A stretch of 19,430 nucleotides of DNA, taken from NCBI GenBank assembly GCA_030672545.1, contig DAOVGF010000020.1, positions 1 to 19,430 of the forward strand, written 5' to 3'. Shown here in pieces: positions 13,757 through 19,430 of this stretch (the first letter of the stretch is position 1; each line of letters begins with the position of its first letter). Source of the stretch: Candidatus Aerophobota bacterium. Lineage in GTDB: Bacteria; Aerophobota; Aerophobia; Aerophobales; Aerophobaceae. The notes beneath the pieces were generated by a model. That model was not told where the DNA came from, made no database searches, and worked only from the letters and a program-made list of their open reading frames with translations. Both the position numbers and the translations under genes were made by a program.

Positions 13757-14992
13757 ATGGGTTACTCTGAAATTAAGGATGAGATCAAGAAACTTTTTTA
13801 CCAGGTAGCAGAATTAGCGGAAAGTCCGGAAAACCAAAGAAGAAAACAAATGTGGGATTCTGAATTTTCCCCGGAGGAATATGGACCTGGACTTATTGCT
13901 CCTTTTCCCGCTAATAAGAGAAAAGAGAAGAGACCTCCTATAACTGCAGATTGGGATAGATTGCAGTGGTCAAGGCTATTGCATTTTGATATCAAAAAAT
14001 ATTACACAGATGCTCTGTATTATCTAAAGTGGACTTTAGCCACAGATATTTATCGATTCAGGAATTTTCCTGATGACACTCCTCTGGTTAAAACTATTCC
14101 TCTATTTCTGGGAGTAGCCTTTGAGCCCAGCTTGTTTGAGGTACCGGTGGTCTATTCCTCTACTCGCGAGCCTCTCTTTACCTCGGAGGGTGCGGTAGTA
14201 AAGAAAAGGAGTAATCTTGCCAAGATAAAAGCGCCGGACTTCTTCAAAAGTGGACTTATGCCTTTAGCTCATAAGTTTTACCAAGAAATTAACGAGTTAG
14301 TACCAAAGAATTTCTCAGTGATTTTCCCGGTATGGATTAGAGGTCCCTTTGGAGTGGCCTGTGCCATGCGGAGTATGCAAGACTTGCTAATAGACATGAT
14401 AGAGGAGCCTAAGTTTGTGCATGAACTTATGCGATTCATCACCGATTCCCGGAAAGAATACACGCGAGAGAGCAGGAAATTTTTAGGGGATGTTAAAGTA
14501 GCAAATTCATGTTCCGAAAATTCTTTGGCTAATGATGAGGTCAGTATTCCCATTGTTTCTCCTCAACTATATGAGGAGTTTATTTTTCCTTATGAGAATG
14601 AGTTATCTGAATTCTACGGAGGTGTTAATTGGTGGCATAGCTGTGGAAATAAGACACCCCTGGTGTCTGTCATAAAGAAAATAAGTCGGCCCATCGGTTT
14701 TATGGATTTTGCCTTGTGGGCTGATGATTTACAGAGAGGAGCGAGGAACTTAGGTGGGGCAATTCCCTTTCATGTTCGTCCCAGTTCTGGTGATATTTCA
14801 GAGAGAAGTGAAGAAATCATAAAGAACCATGTTCAAGGAATAATGTGTATATGCCAGGGGCAAAATTTTGCCTTCAGATTGGATGGTTTCGAGCCTAGTG
14901 ATGCCAAAGAAGAAGACGTAGATACAATGAAAAGATATCTATCTATTGCCAAGAAAGTAGGTGAAGAAAACCTTGAATATGCGGATGATTAA
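13757..14992 (+). CDS. URO-D domain protein, methyltransferase-like (module B)
   Basis: A 411-residue member of the uroporphyrinogen decarboxylase superfamily, distant from the module A paralogue. The key motif is WWHSCGNKTP, with H294 and C296 as predicted zinc ligands. Unlike module A's protein it has C-terminal cysteines, C364 and C366 in MCICQGQ, one of which could supply the third metal ligand as in MtaA. The N-terminus differs from standard URO-D proteins (about 60 polar residues, including MWDSEFSPEEYGPG). AGAGG lies about seven bases before the ATG. It precedes the transporter B binding-protein gene by 263 bases on the same strand and is probably part of that operon. The likely role is methyl transfer or a related reaction on an imported compound. 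HemE activity is unlikely given the context. Confidence 0.8.
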   Translation: MGYSEIKDEIKKLFYQVAELAESPENQRRKQMWDSEFSPEEYGPGLIAPFPANKRKEKRPPITADWDRLQWSRLLHFDIKKYYTDALYYLKWTLATDIYRFRNFPDDTPLVKTIPLFLGVAFEPSLFEVPVVYSSTREPLFTSEGAVVKKRSNLAKIKAPDFFKSGLMPLAHKFYQEINELVPKNFSVIFPVWIRGPFGVACAMRSMQDLLIDMIEEPKFVHELMRFITDSRKEYTRESRKFLGDVKVANSCSENSLANDEVSIPIVSPQLYEEFIFPYENELSEFYGGVNWWHSCGNKTPLVSVIKKISRPIGFMDFALWADDLQRGARNLGGAIPFHVRPSSGDISERSEEIIKNHVQGIMCICQGQNFAFRLDGFEPSDAKEEDVDTMKRYLSIAKKVGEENLEYADD

Positions 14993-15192
14993 GACTTGAA
15001 AGTAGATAACCATAAAGAGGCAGAGTTTAACAGAAAAGAAGAGATAAAATTGAGTGTTGGTAAGACATTTCTCATTAGAAGAGTTGAAGCTGGAAATAAA
15101 AGGCCGGGAGGTAGGTGAAAAAGGAAAATTAGGTTACTTCAGCTTGGGAATAGAAGTTACTTAACCAGAAGGGTAGAGTATATATTGATATT

Positions 15193-15215
15193 TCTCCGGG
15201 GAGTTTCCGCGGAGA
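15193..15215 (+). promoter_or_regulatory. Small hairpin ahead of the transporter B binding-protein gene
   Basis: TCTCCG (15193-15198) pairs with CGGAGA (15210-15215), 40 bases before the start codon, within a 263-base purine-rich gap (14993-15255) that shows no gene and no clear promoter. It may stabilise the message downstream of the URO-D gene. Confidence 0.3.
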
Positions 15216-15255
15216 GAAGAATAGACTAGATTAAGATACGAGAGGGAGACACAAA

Positions 15256-16551
15256 ATGAGAAAACATTTTCTAATTTTAGTAATGATGGTTCTGGTCGGG
15301 TGTTTTGTTTTCCAGTCTATTAGTGCGTTGGCTGTACCTTTGCCTGAAGAAGCTAAGATAAACTGGCGTCGATTTGAGGGCCAAACGATCAACGTACTTT
15401 TCTGTCGTCACCCCTGGCAAGAAACTGTTGAACCGTTTATCCCAGATTTTGAGAAGTTAACGGGAATTAAGGTAAAAATAGCGGCGCTACCGGAAAAAGA
15501 ATTTCTCACCAAGGTACCTGCTGATCTTACCGCTGGAACGTTTGCTTTTGATGTATTTATGACTCAATACTATGATGCTCCTCAATACGCTCTGGAAGAA
15601 TGGACCGCACCTCTGGGAAGATATATTTTGGATCCGGAACTAACCGACCTTGACTGGTACGATTGGACTGATTTCTTTCCCGGCGCCCAAAAAATTGCTA
15701 CCGCTGGAAATACCTACGAGGATCGAGTAGCCATCACTGCCGAGGTTCAAAGTCTAATCTACAGAAAGGATATCCTGGCAAATTTAGGACTGACAGTTCC
15801 AGAAACATTTGATGAGTTGTTAGAGACCGGCAATATGATTTCGGAACAAACAGGAAAATCCGGGGTAGTTCTTCGAGGACACACAACTCTTTGGTGGCCG
15901 TTGTACGGAGTGGTCAGGTCTTACGGTGGTGATTATCTCAACGCCGATGCCCAGCCGGTGGTTAATTCCCCGGAAACAGTAGCTGCAGTCAAAATGTGGA
16001 GTGATTTGATGAAGAATGCTCCTCCGGGAGTTACCGGTTTTTGTTGGGAAGAAATTGTCAACGCGACCGTAGCCGGAGAGACAGCAATGTTCCTGGATTC
16101 ATCAGGACTTTACTCCTCTCTTCTCCTCAGAGGATTATCCAAAGATAAAGCTGGAATTGCTCCTTTTCCTGCTGGGCCGGCGGGAATCATTCCTCACGCC
16201 CACATGTGGTCCATATCTATTAGCTCTATCTCCCAGAAAAAACCATTGGCCTGGCTCTTCATCCAATGGGCTACTTCAAAAGAAATACAATTTAAGCAAG
16301 CTCTGAGTGGTAAGACTCTTACTCCGAGAATCTCAGTCTTGAGTGATCCGGAAGTTATCGCCAAGAATCCTGAGATTGTTTACACTGTCAGTCAGGGTTT
16401 AAAGGCCGGTGTCCTTTCCAGACCTCATTTGAAGTTCTGGAAATTAATGGATCCGTTTGCCCGATCCTTGCAAGAGGTAATTTTAGGAAAGAAAGAAGTA
16501 GAACCTACTTTAGATGAGGTTCAGAAAGTCTGGGAAAATATTCTCAAATAA
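15256..16551 (+). CDS. Extracellular solute-binding protein, family 1 (transporter B)
   Basis: A 431-residue binding protein paralogous to that of transporter A. The signal peptide covers about 1-26 (hydrophobic LILVMMVLVGCFVF, then SALA). C16 lies inside the hydrophobic core but lacks a proper lipobox, so lipid anchoring is uncertain. Shared landmarks are INWRRFEGQTINV, CRHPWQE, PDFEKLTGIKV, IYRKDILANLGLTVPETFDEL and AWLFIQWATSKEI. The sequences differ too much between these blocks for the two to be recent copies, so distinct ligands are likely. AGGGAG lies eight bases before the ATG. The gene lies between a URO-D gene and two permease genes, followed by a very stable hairpin. It captures a solute, probably a sugar-like compound, outside the membrane. 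Confidence 0.93.
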   Translation: MRKHFLILVMMVLVGCFVFQSISALAVPLPEEAKINWRRFEGQTINVLFCRHPWQETVEPFIPDFEKLTGIKVKIAALPEKEFLTKVPADLTAGTFAFDVFMTQYYDAPQYALEEWTAPLGRYILDPELTDLDWYDWTDFFPGAQKIATAGNTYEDRVAITAEVQSLIYRKDILANLGLTVPETFDELLETGNMISEQTGKSGVVLRGHTTLWWPLYGVVRSYGGDYLNADAQPVVNSPETVAAVKMWSDLMKNAPPGVTGFCWEEIVNATVAGETAMFLDSSGLYSSLLLRGLSKDKAGIAPFPAGPAGIIPHAHMWSISISSISQKKPLAWLFIQWATSKEIQFKQALSGKTLTPRISVLSDPEVIAKNPEIVYTVSQGLKAGVLSRPHLKFWKLMDPFARSLQEVILGKKEVEPTLDEVQKVWENILK

Positions 16552-16570
16552 TCCACGGACTGTTGATCGC

Positions 16571-16609
16571 AAATGTCAAGAAGGGGGAAATTCCCCCTTC
16601 TTGACATTT
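16571..16609 (+). terminator. Very strong hairpin between binding-protein and permease genes (transporter B)
   Basis: AAATGTCAAGAAGGGGG (16571-16587) pairs perfectly over 17 bp with CCCCCTTCTTGACATTT (16593-16609), with loop AAATT. It sits exactly where transporter A has its own hairpin, but the sequence is unrelated. Only a short T-run ends the stem, so partial termination or mRNA protection is more likely than full termination, since the permease genes have no evident promoter. Confidence 0.75.
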
Positions 16610-16669
16610 AAGTTGGATAGATGGAGCCATATTATTTTTTGACTTTCTCAAAGGAGTTGGTTTGCCTTA

Positions 16670-17533
16670 ATGAAAACTAGCACTAAAGGATTTCGTCTTC
16701 CTTATCTCCTGACTCTTCCCATTACCCTGGTTATTATCGCCTTAGTAATATATCCTTCTGTCTACATCTTTTACCTGAGTTTCCAATCAAGTGTTGCTGG
16801 AGTAAAGAACCTTGCCTTTGTGGGTCTCAAGAACTTTGTCCAGGTTTTCTCTTCCTCCGTATTCTTAATTTCCGTTAAGAATACCTTTATTTTTGCCCTG
16901 GGCAGTGTAGGTATCTCCTTTGTTCTAGGCCTTGGGATAGCCTATCTTCTGGACAACATCGAGAAAGGAAAAAGCTTTTTTCGGATTGGTTTTATCCTTC
17001 CTCTGGCAGTAGCTCCGGTAGTGGCTGGTTTAACCTGGAATATGATGCTTAATCCTCTTTATGGAATAATCAACTATCTGTTAAAATTTGTAGGGATAGA
17101 AGGACTGCAGTGGGCTACTCATACCGATACTGCCTTGCTTACGGTTATGCTAATCGAAGTTTGGCAATGGAATCCTTTTGTGATGCTGATTATCTATGCC
17201 GGTTTTCAAGTACTCCCTAAGGAACCCTTGGAAGCAGCCATGATTGATGGAGCTTCCTCCTGGCAAAGTTTTATCTACGTGAGTCTTCCCTTATTGAAAC
17301 CCGCTATTATTATCGCTGTTATTTTTCGGTTAACCGATGCTTTCAAGTCGTTTGACGTCATCTACACAATAACCAGAGGAGGTCCTGGCTACGCTTCGAC
17401 CACCCTGGTAATCCGAGCCTATCTGGAAGCTTTTCAATTTCATGTTCTTGAACATGCAGCAGTGTTCGGAATTGTAATGCTAATAATATCCTTGATCATA
17501 TCGAAACAAGCGATTAAATTCTTGCCCAAGTGA
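16670..17533 (+). CDS. Sugar ABC transporter permease, MalF type (transporter B)
   Basis: A 287-residue permease with six predicted membrane helices. The EAA coupling loop is EAAMIDGASSWQSFIYVSLP (188-207), and TRGGPGYASTTLV follows in the C-terminal part. It is the counterpart of the subunit at 11606 and pairs with the MalG-type subunit that starts one base after its stop. AAGGAG lies about 14 bases before ATG 16670, unusually far, and I see no better in-frame start. No ATPase gene is nearby. Confidence 0.93.
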   Translation: MKTSTKGFRLPYLLTLPITLVIIALVIYPSVYIFYLSFQSSVAGVKNLAFVGLKNFVQVFSSSVFLISVKNTFIFALGSVGISFVLGLGIAYLLDNIEKGKSFFRIGFILPLAVAPVVAGLTWNMMLNPLYGIINYLLKFVGIEGLQWATHTDTALLTVMLIEVWQWNPFVMLIIYAGFQVLPKEPLEAAMIDGASSWQSFIYVSLPLLKPAIIIAVIFRLTDAFKSFDVIYTITRGGPGYASTTLVIRAYLEAFQFHVLEHAAVFGIVMLIISLIISKQAIKFLPK

Positions 17534-17534
17534 A

Positions 17535-18383
17535 ATGGGAAAAATGAGTCAAAACCGAACAAAGAAAATCCAGGGGGGATCCATTTTGAAATACTCGATT
17601 CTTACCGTATTTTTGATCTTGACTTTGTTTCCCATTTTTTGGATGGTTATTCAGTCGTTAAAGACTATCTCCGATGCTATCGCGATTCCGCCAAAATTAA
17701 TCTTCCATCCCACCTTATCTAACTACCAAAACGTATTAGGGAAAATGGGTTTTATCGCAGCTTTTAGAGATAGCTTACTGGTAGGGTTCGGGGGAGTGGT
17801 TTTAGCTCTTCTAGTCGGAGCTCCCTTTGGTTATTGCTTAGCTCGATTCCGATATCGAGGCAAAGAGGATGTAGCCTTTTTTGTTCTCTCTACCCGGATG
17901 ATGCCTCCAATTGTAGTAATCATTCCACTGCTGCAAGTGTTTCACTGCCTGAAGATAATTGATAGTCACCTTGGGTTAATCATCGCCAGTATTTTAGTTA
18001 ATCTGGCTTTAGTAGTATGGCTCAGCCGCGTTTTCTTTGCCTCGGTGCCTCTAGAATTGGAAGAGGCGGCAACCCTGGATGGATGTTCTCATTTAGGTGC
18101 ATTTATGAGAGTAACCTTACCTTTATCCGCGCCGGGACTGGTAACGGTCGCTATTTTGTCCTTTCTGTTTTGCTGGAATGAATTTATTTTCGCCTTAACC
18201 CTTACCAGTTTCAATGTAAAAACTTTGCCGGTATACTTAGCCACCACTTTCGTGGGCTATTATGCAGTAGATTGGAGTTCACTTTCGGCCGCCGGAATAT
18301 TGGCTATTCTACCTACTATTGTCTTTCTACTGTTGGCCCAAAAGCATTTAGTAAAAGGACTGACTTTCGGAGCTCTGGACTAA
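17535..18383 (+). CDS. Sugar ABC transporter permease, MalG type (transporter B)
   Basis: A 282-residue permease. Its polar start (MGKMSQNRTKK) precedes six predicted helices, with the EAA loop EAATLDGCSHLGAFMRVTLP (177-196) and the tail KGLTFGALD. The ATG at 17535 comes one base after the stop of the MalF-type gene and lacks a Shine-Dalgarno site, so translation is probably coupled to the upstream gene. A second ATG at 17544 is an alternative. It lacks the extracytoplasmic insertion seen in the paralogue at 12515. It is the last gene of module B. Confidence 0.93.
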   Translation: MGKMSQNRTKKIQGGSILKYSILTVFLILTLFPIFWMVIQSLKTISDAIAIPPKLIFHPTLSNYQNVLGKMGFIAAFRDSLLVGFGGVVLALLVGAPFGYCLARFRYRGKEDVAFFVLSTRMMPPIVVIIPLLQVFHCLKIIDSHLGLIIASILVNLALVVWLSRVFFASVPLELEEAATLDGCSHLGAFMRVTLPLSAPGLVTVAILSFLFCWNEFIFALTLTSFNVKTLPVYLATTFVGYYAVDWSSLSAAGILAILPTIVFLLLAQKHLVKGLTFGALD

Positions 18384-18425
18384 GTTTTGCTGAGATGTTG
18401 GAATGAAACTGTTTGTTTCTCCTGT

Positions 18426-18459
18426 GTTTATTTGCGCAAGTTAAAACTTGCGGCTACCA
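18426..18459. repeat. Half copy of the GGTAGCCGCAGG-family repeat
   Basis: These 34 bases are identical to 9539-9572, the right half of the complete unit, including the CGCAAGTT/AACTTGCG hairpin and the end GCGGCTACC. The left hairpin is missing. It lies just after the last gene of module B, where the hairpin could also act as a weak terminator. Confidence 0.85.
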
Positions 18460-18544
18460 TGGCCCCTTTGCGCTTGGTAATACCCCGCTTTTCTTGTCCA
18501 GGTAAAATGGGTGCAGTATCATTATAGCCAATTAAAACAGCAAT

Positions 18545-18573
18545 TTGACACTTCGGAAATCTTCTGCTAAGAT
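18545..18573 (+). promoter_or_regulatory. Promoter of the SorC-family regulator gene
   Basis: TTGACA (18545-18550), a 17-base spacer and an extended -10, TGC-TAAGAT (18565-18573). From TTGACA to TAATTTTTG it matches 9890-9925 with one gap and few changes. Similarity also extends about 25 bases upstream (CATTATAGC at 18519 versus CATAATAGC at 9864). Confidence 0.62.
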
Positions 18574-18584
18574 AATTTTTGCTC

Positions 18585-19430
18585 ATGGCAAATGCTCAAA
18601 CAATGAAAAACACAAAGAACTCGGGTCAGGTGGAATTTTTATATCAAGTAGCCAGATTGTATTATGAAGAAGAACTAACCCAGGAGCAAATTGCCAGTCA
18701 AATCGGTCTTTCTCGTCAGAAAGTTCAAAGACTTCTTGATTCCGCCAGAAAGGAAGGTATTGTGCAAATTCAAGTGGTAAACCCTATTCGATCCTTTCGA
18801 GAGACAGAAAAAGAGTTAGAAAAACGTTTCAAATTAGCCAAAGCCATAGTAGTCTCCGGTAGTATCAAAGCAGAGAATATTGTGAGAAAGAATATAGGGA
18901 GAGCAGCCGCAACCTACCTTGAGAGCATTATTTCTGATAACGATATTCTGGGGATAGGTTGGGGCCGTACTACCTACGAAACCTTGAGATATTTTAAACC
19001 TATCCGAAGAATCTCTATTACCACGGTTCCTTTAATAGGGGGAATAGGTCAGGTAGAGGCTAATTTTCAGGTTAATGAGCTGGCTCGGAAGACTGCGGAA
19101 AAGGCAGGTGGCAGTTTTATTCCTTTCCACGTCCCGGCTTTGGTGGATAACGAGAAAATAGTAAGTACCTTGTTTTCCGACAAAAATGTGGGGAAAGTGG
19201 CCCGGCTCTGGGAAAAAGTCAACATAGCCTTGGTGGGAATTGGAGAAAAATTGTCAAATTCCTCTTACATTCCGTCCTCCTATTACAGTAATGCGGATAT
19301 TGCTCTATTGGAGAAAGAAGGAGAGGTAGGAGATATTCTCTCTCATTTCTTAGATAAAAACGGTAATCTATGCAGTCCCTCACTGAGTAAAAGAATAGTA
19401 GGGATATCACTTGAGCAGCTAAAGAAAATT
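18585..19430 (+). CDS. SorC-family sugar-responsive regulator (runs off the right edge)
   Basis: 282 codons are visible with no stop before the window ends. The N-terminal helix-turn-helix is LTQEQIASQIGLSRQKVQRL (31-50), preceded by the family's YQVARLYYEE helix. The sugar-phosphate-binding domain follows from about residue 75, with DNDILGIGWGRTTYETL (about 118-134) and VPLIGG, typical of DeoR/SorC-type regulators such as SorC, LsrR and CggR. Family members bind phosphorylated sugars and control uptake and catabolic genes. ATG 18585 lies only about five bases after the predicted transcript start, so it would be nearly leaderless. ATG 18603 or GTG 18630 are alternatives. Its promoter resembles the one ahead of transporter A, which makes that transporter a likely target. 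It may be the first gene of another operon to the right. Confidence 0.88.
   Translation, partial: MANAQTMKNTKNSGQVEFLYQVARLYYEEELTQEQIASQIGLSRQKVQRLLDSARKEGIVQIQVVNPIRSFRETEKELEKRFKLAKAIVVSGSIKAENIVRKNIGRAAATYLESIISDNDILGIGWGRTTYETLRYFKPIRRISITTVPLIGGIGQVEANFQVNELARKTAEKAGGSFIPFHVPALVDNEKIVSTLFSDKNVGKVARLWEKVNIALVGIGEKLSNSSYIPSSYYSNADIALLEKEGEVGDILSHFLDKNGNLCSPSLSKRIVGISLEQLKKI

Noticed and set aside
1..19430. CRISPR arrays, tRNA or rRNA genes, integrases, transposases
   Set aside because: I looked for regularly spaced repeats, tRNA-like cloverleafs ending in CCA, conserved rRNA segments and recombinase motifs and found none.

Overview
The window comes from a bacterium of moderate, slightly AT-leaning composition with canonical TTGACA/TATAAT-type promoters and strong Shine-Dalgarno sites. 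Gene content (zinc-type RecR and RecO, binding-protein-dependent sugar transporters without a local ATPase, and uroporphyrinogen-decarboxylase-like proteins of the corrinoid-methyltransferase type) suggests a fermentative, carbohydrate-scavenging lineage of the kind known from sediments and deep-branching uncultured phyla (Aerophobetes/Atribacterota-like). That taxonomic guess is weak: no rRNA or tRNA gene is visible.

Left part (1-7.7 kb). A GntR-family regulator runs off the left edge on the minus strand. It is followed by recR-recO, also on the minus strand. A divergent-promoter cassette of about 180 bp (1897-2080) separates recR from a secreted DUF4097 protein on the plus strand. A second copy of the cassette (6501-6686) separates a minus-strand ABC-2 exporter (ATPase 5650-6402, permease 4503-5645) from a secreted three-domain protein (6717-7733). 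Between these lie an HPr-kinase-like P-loop gene lacking a normal start codon for its full N-terminus (about 3339/3531-4385) and a 57-bp remnant of a second exporter permease (3108-3164). The 4.6-kb stretch between the cassettes therefore looks built by duplication and partial deletion.

Right part (7.8-18.4 kb). Two parallel modules lie on the plus strand. Each has one URO-D/MtaA-like protein, one family-1 solute-binding protein, one MalF-type and one MalG-type permease. In module A, a Fur-family regulator on the opposite strand lies between the URO-D gene and the transporter. Module B is uninterrupted. Neither has an ABC ATPase or a glycosidase, so a shared ATPase must come from elsewhere. 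In both modules a strong hairpin of unrelated sequence separates the binding-protein gene from the permeases, a layout expected to give more binding protein than membrane subunits.

Right edge. A SorC-family sugar-responsive regulator (18585 to beyond the window) has a promoter region clearly related to the one upstream of the module A transporter (9864-9930 versus 18519-18584). This suggests that the regulator and transporter share control. A dispersed imperfect-palindrome repeat occurs at 9481-9571 and as a half copy at 18426-18459.

The items most worth following up are the duplicated divergent promoter, the paired methyltransferase-like/transporter modules, and the shared promoter of the SorC gene and transporter A.
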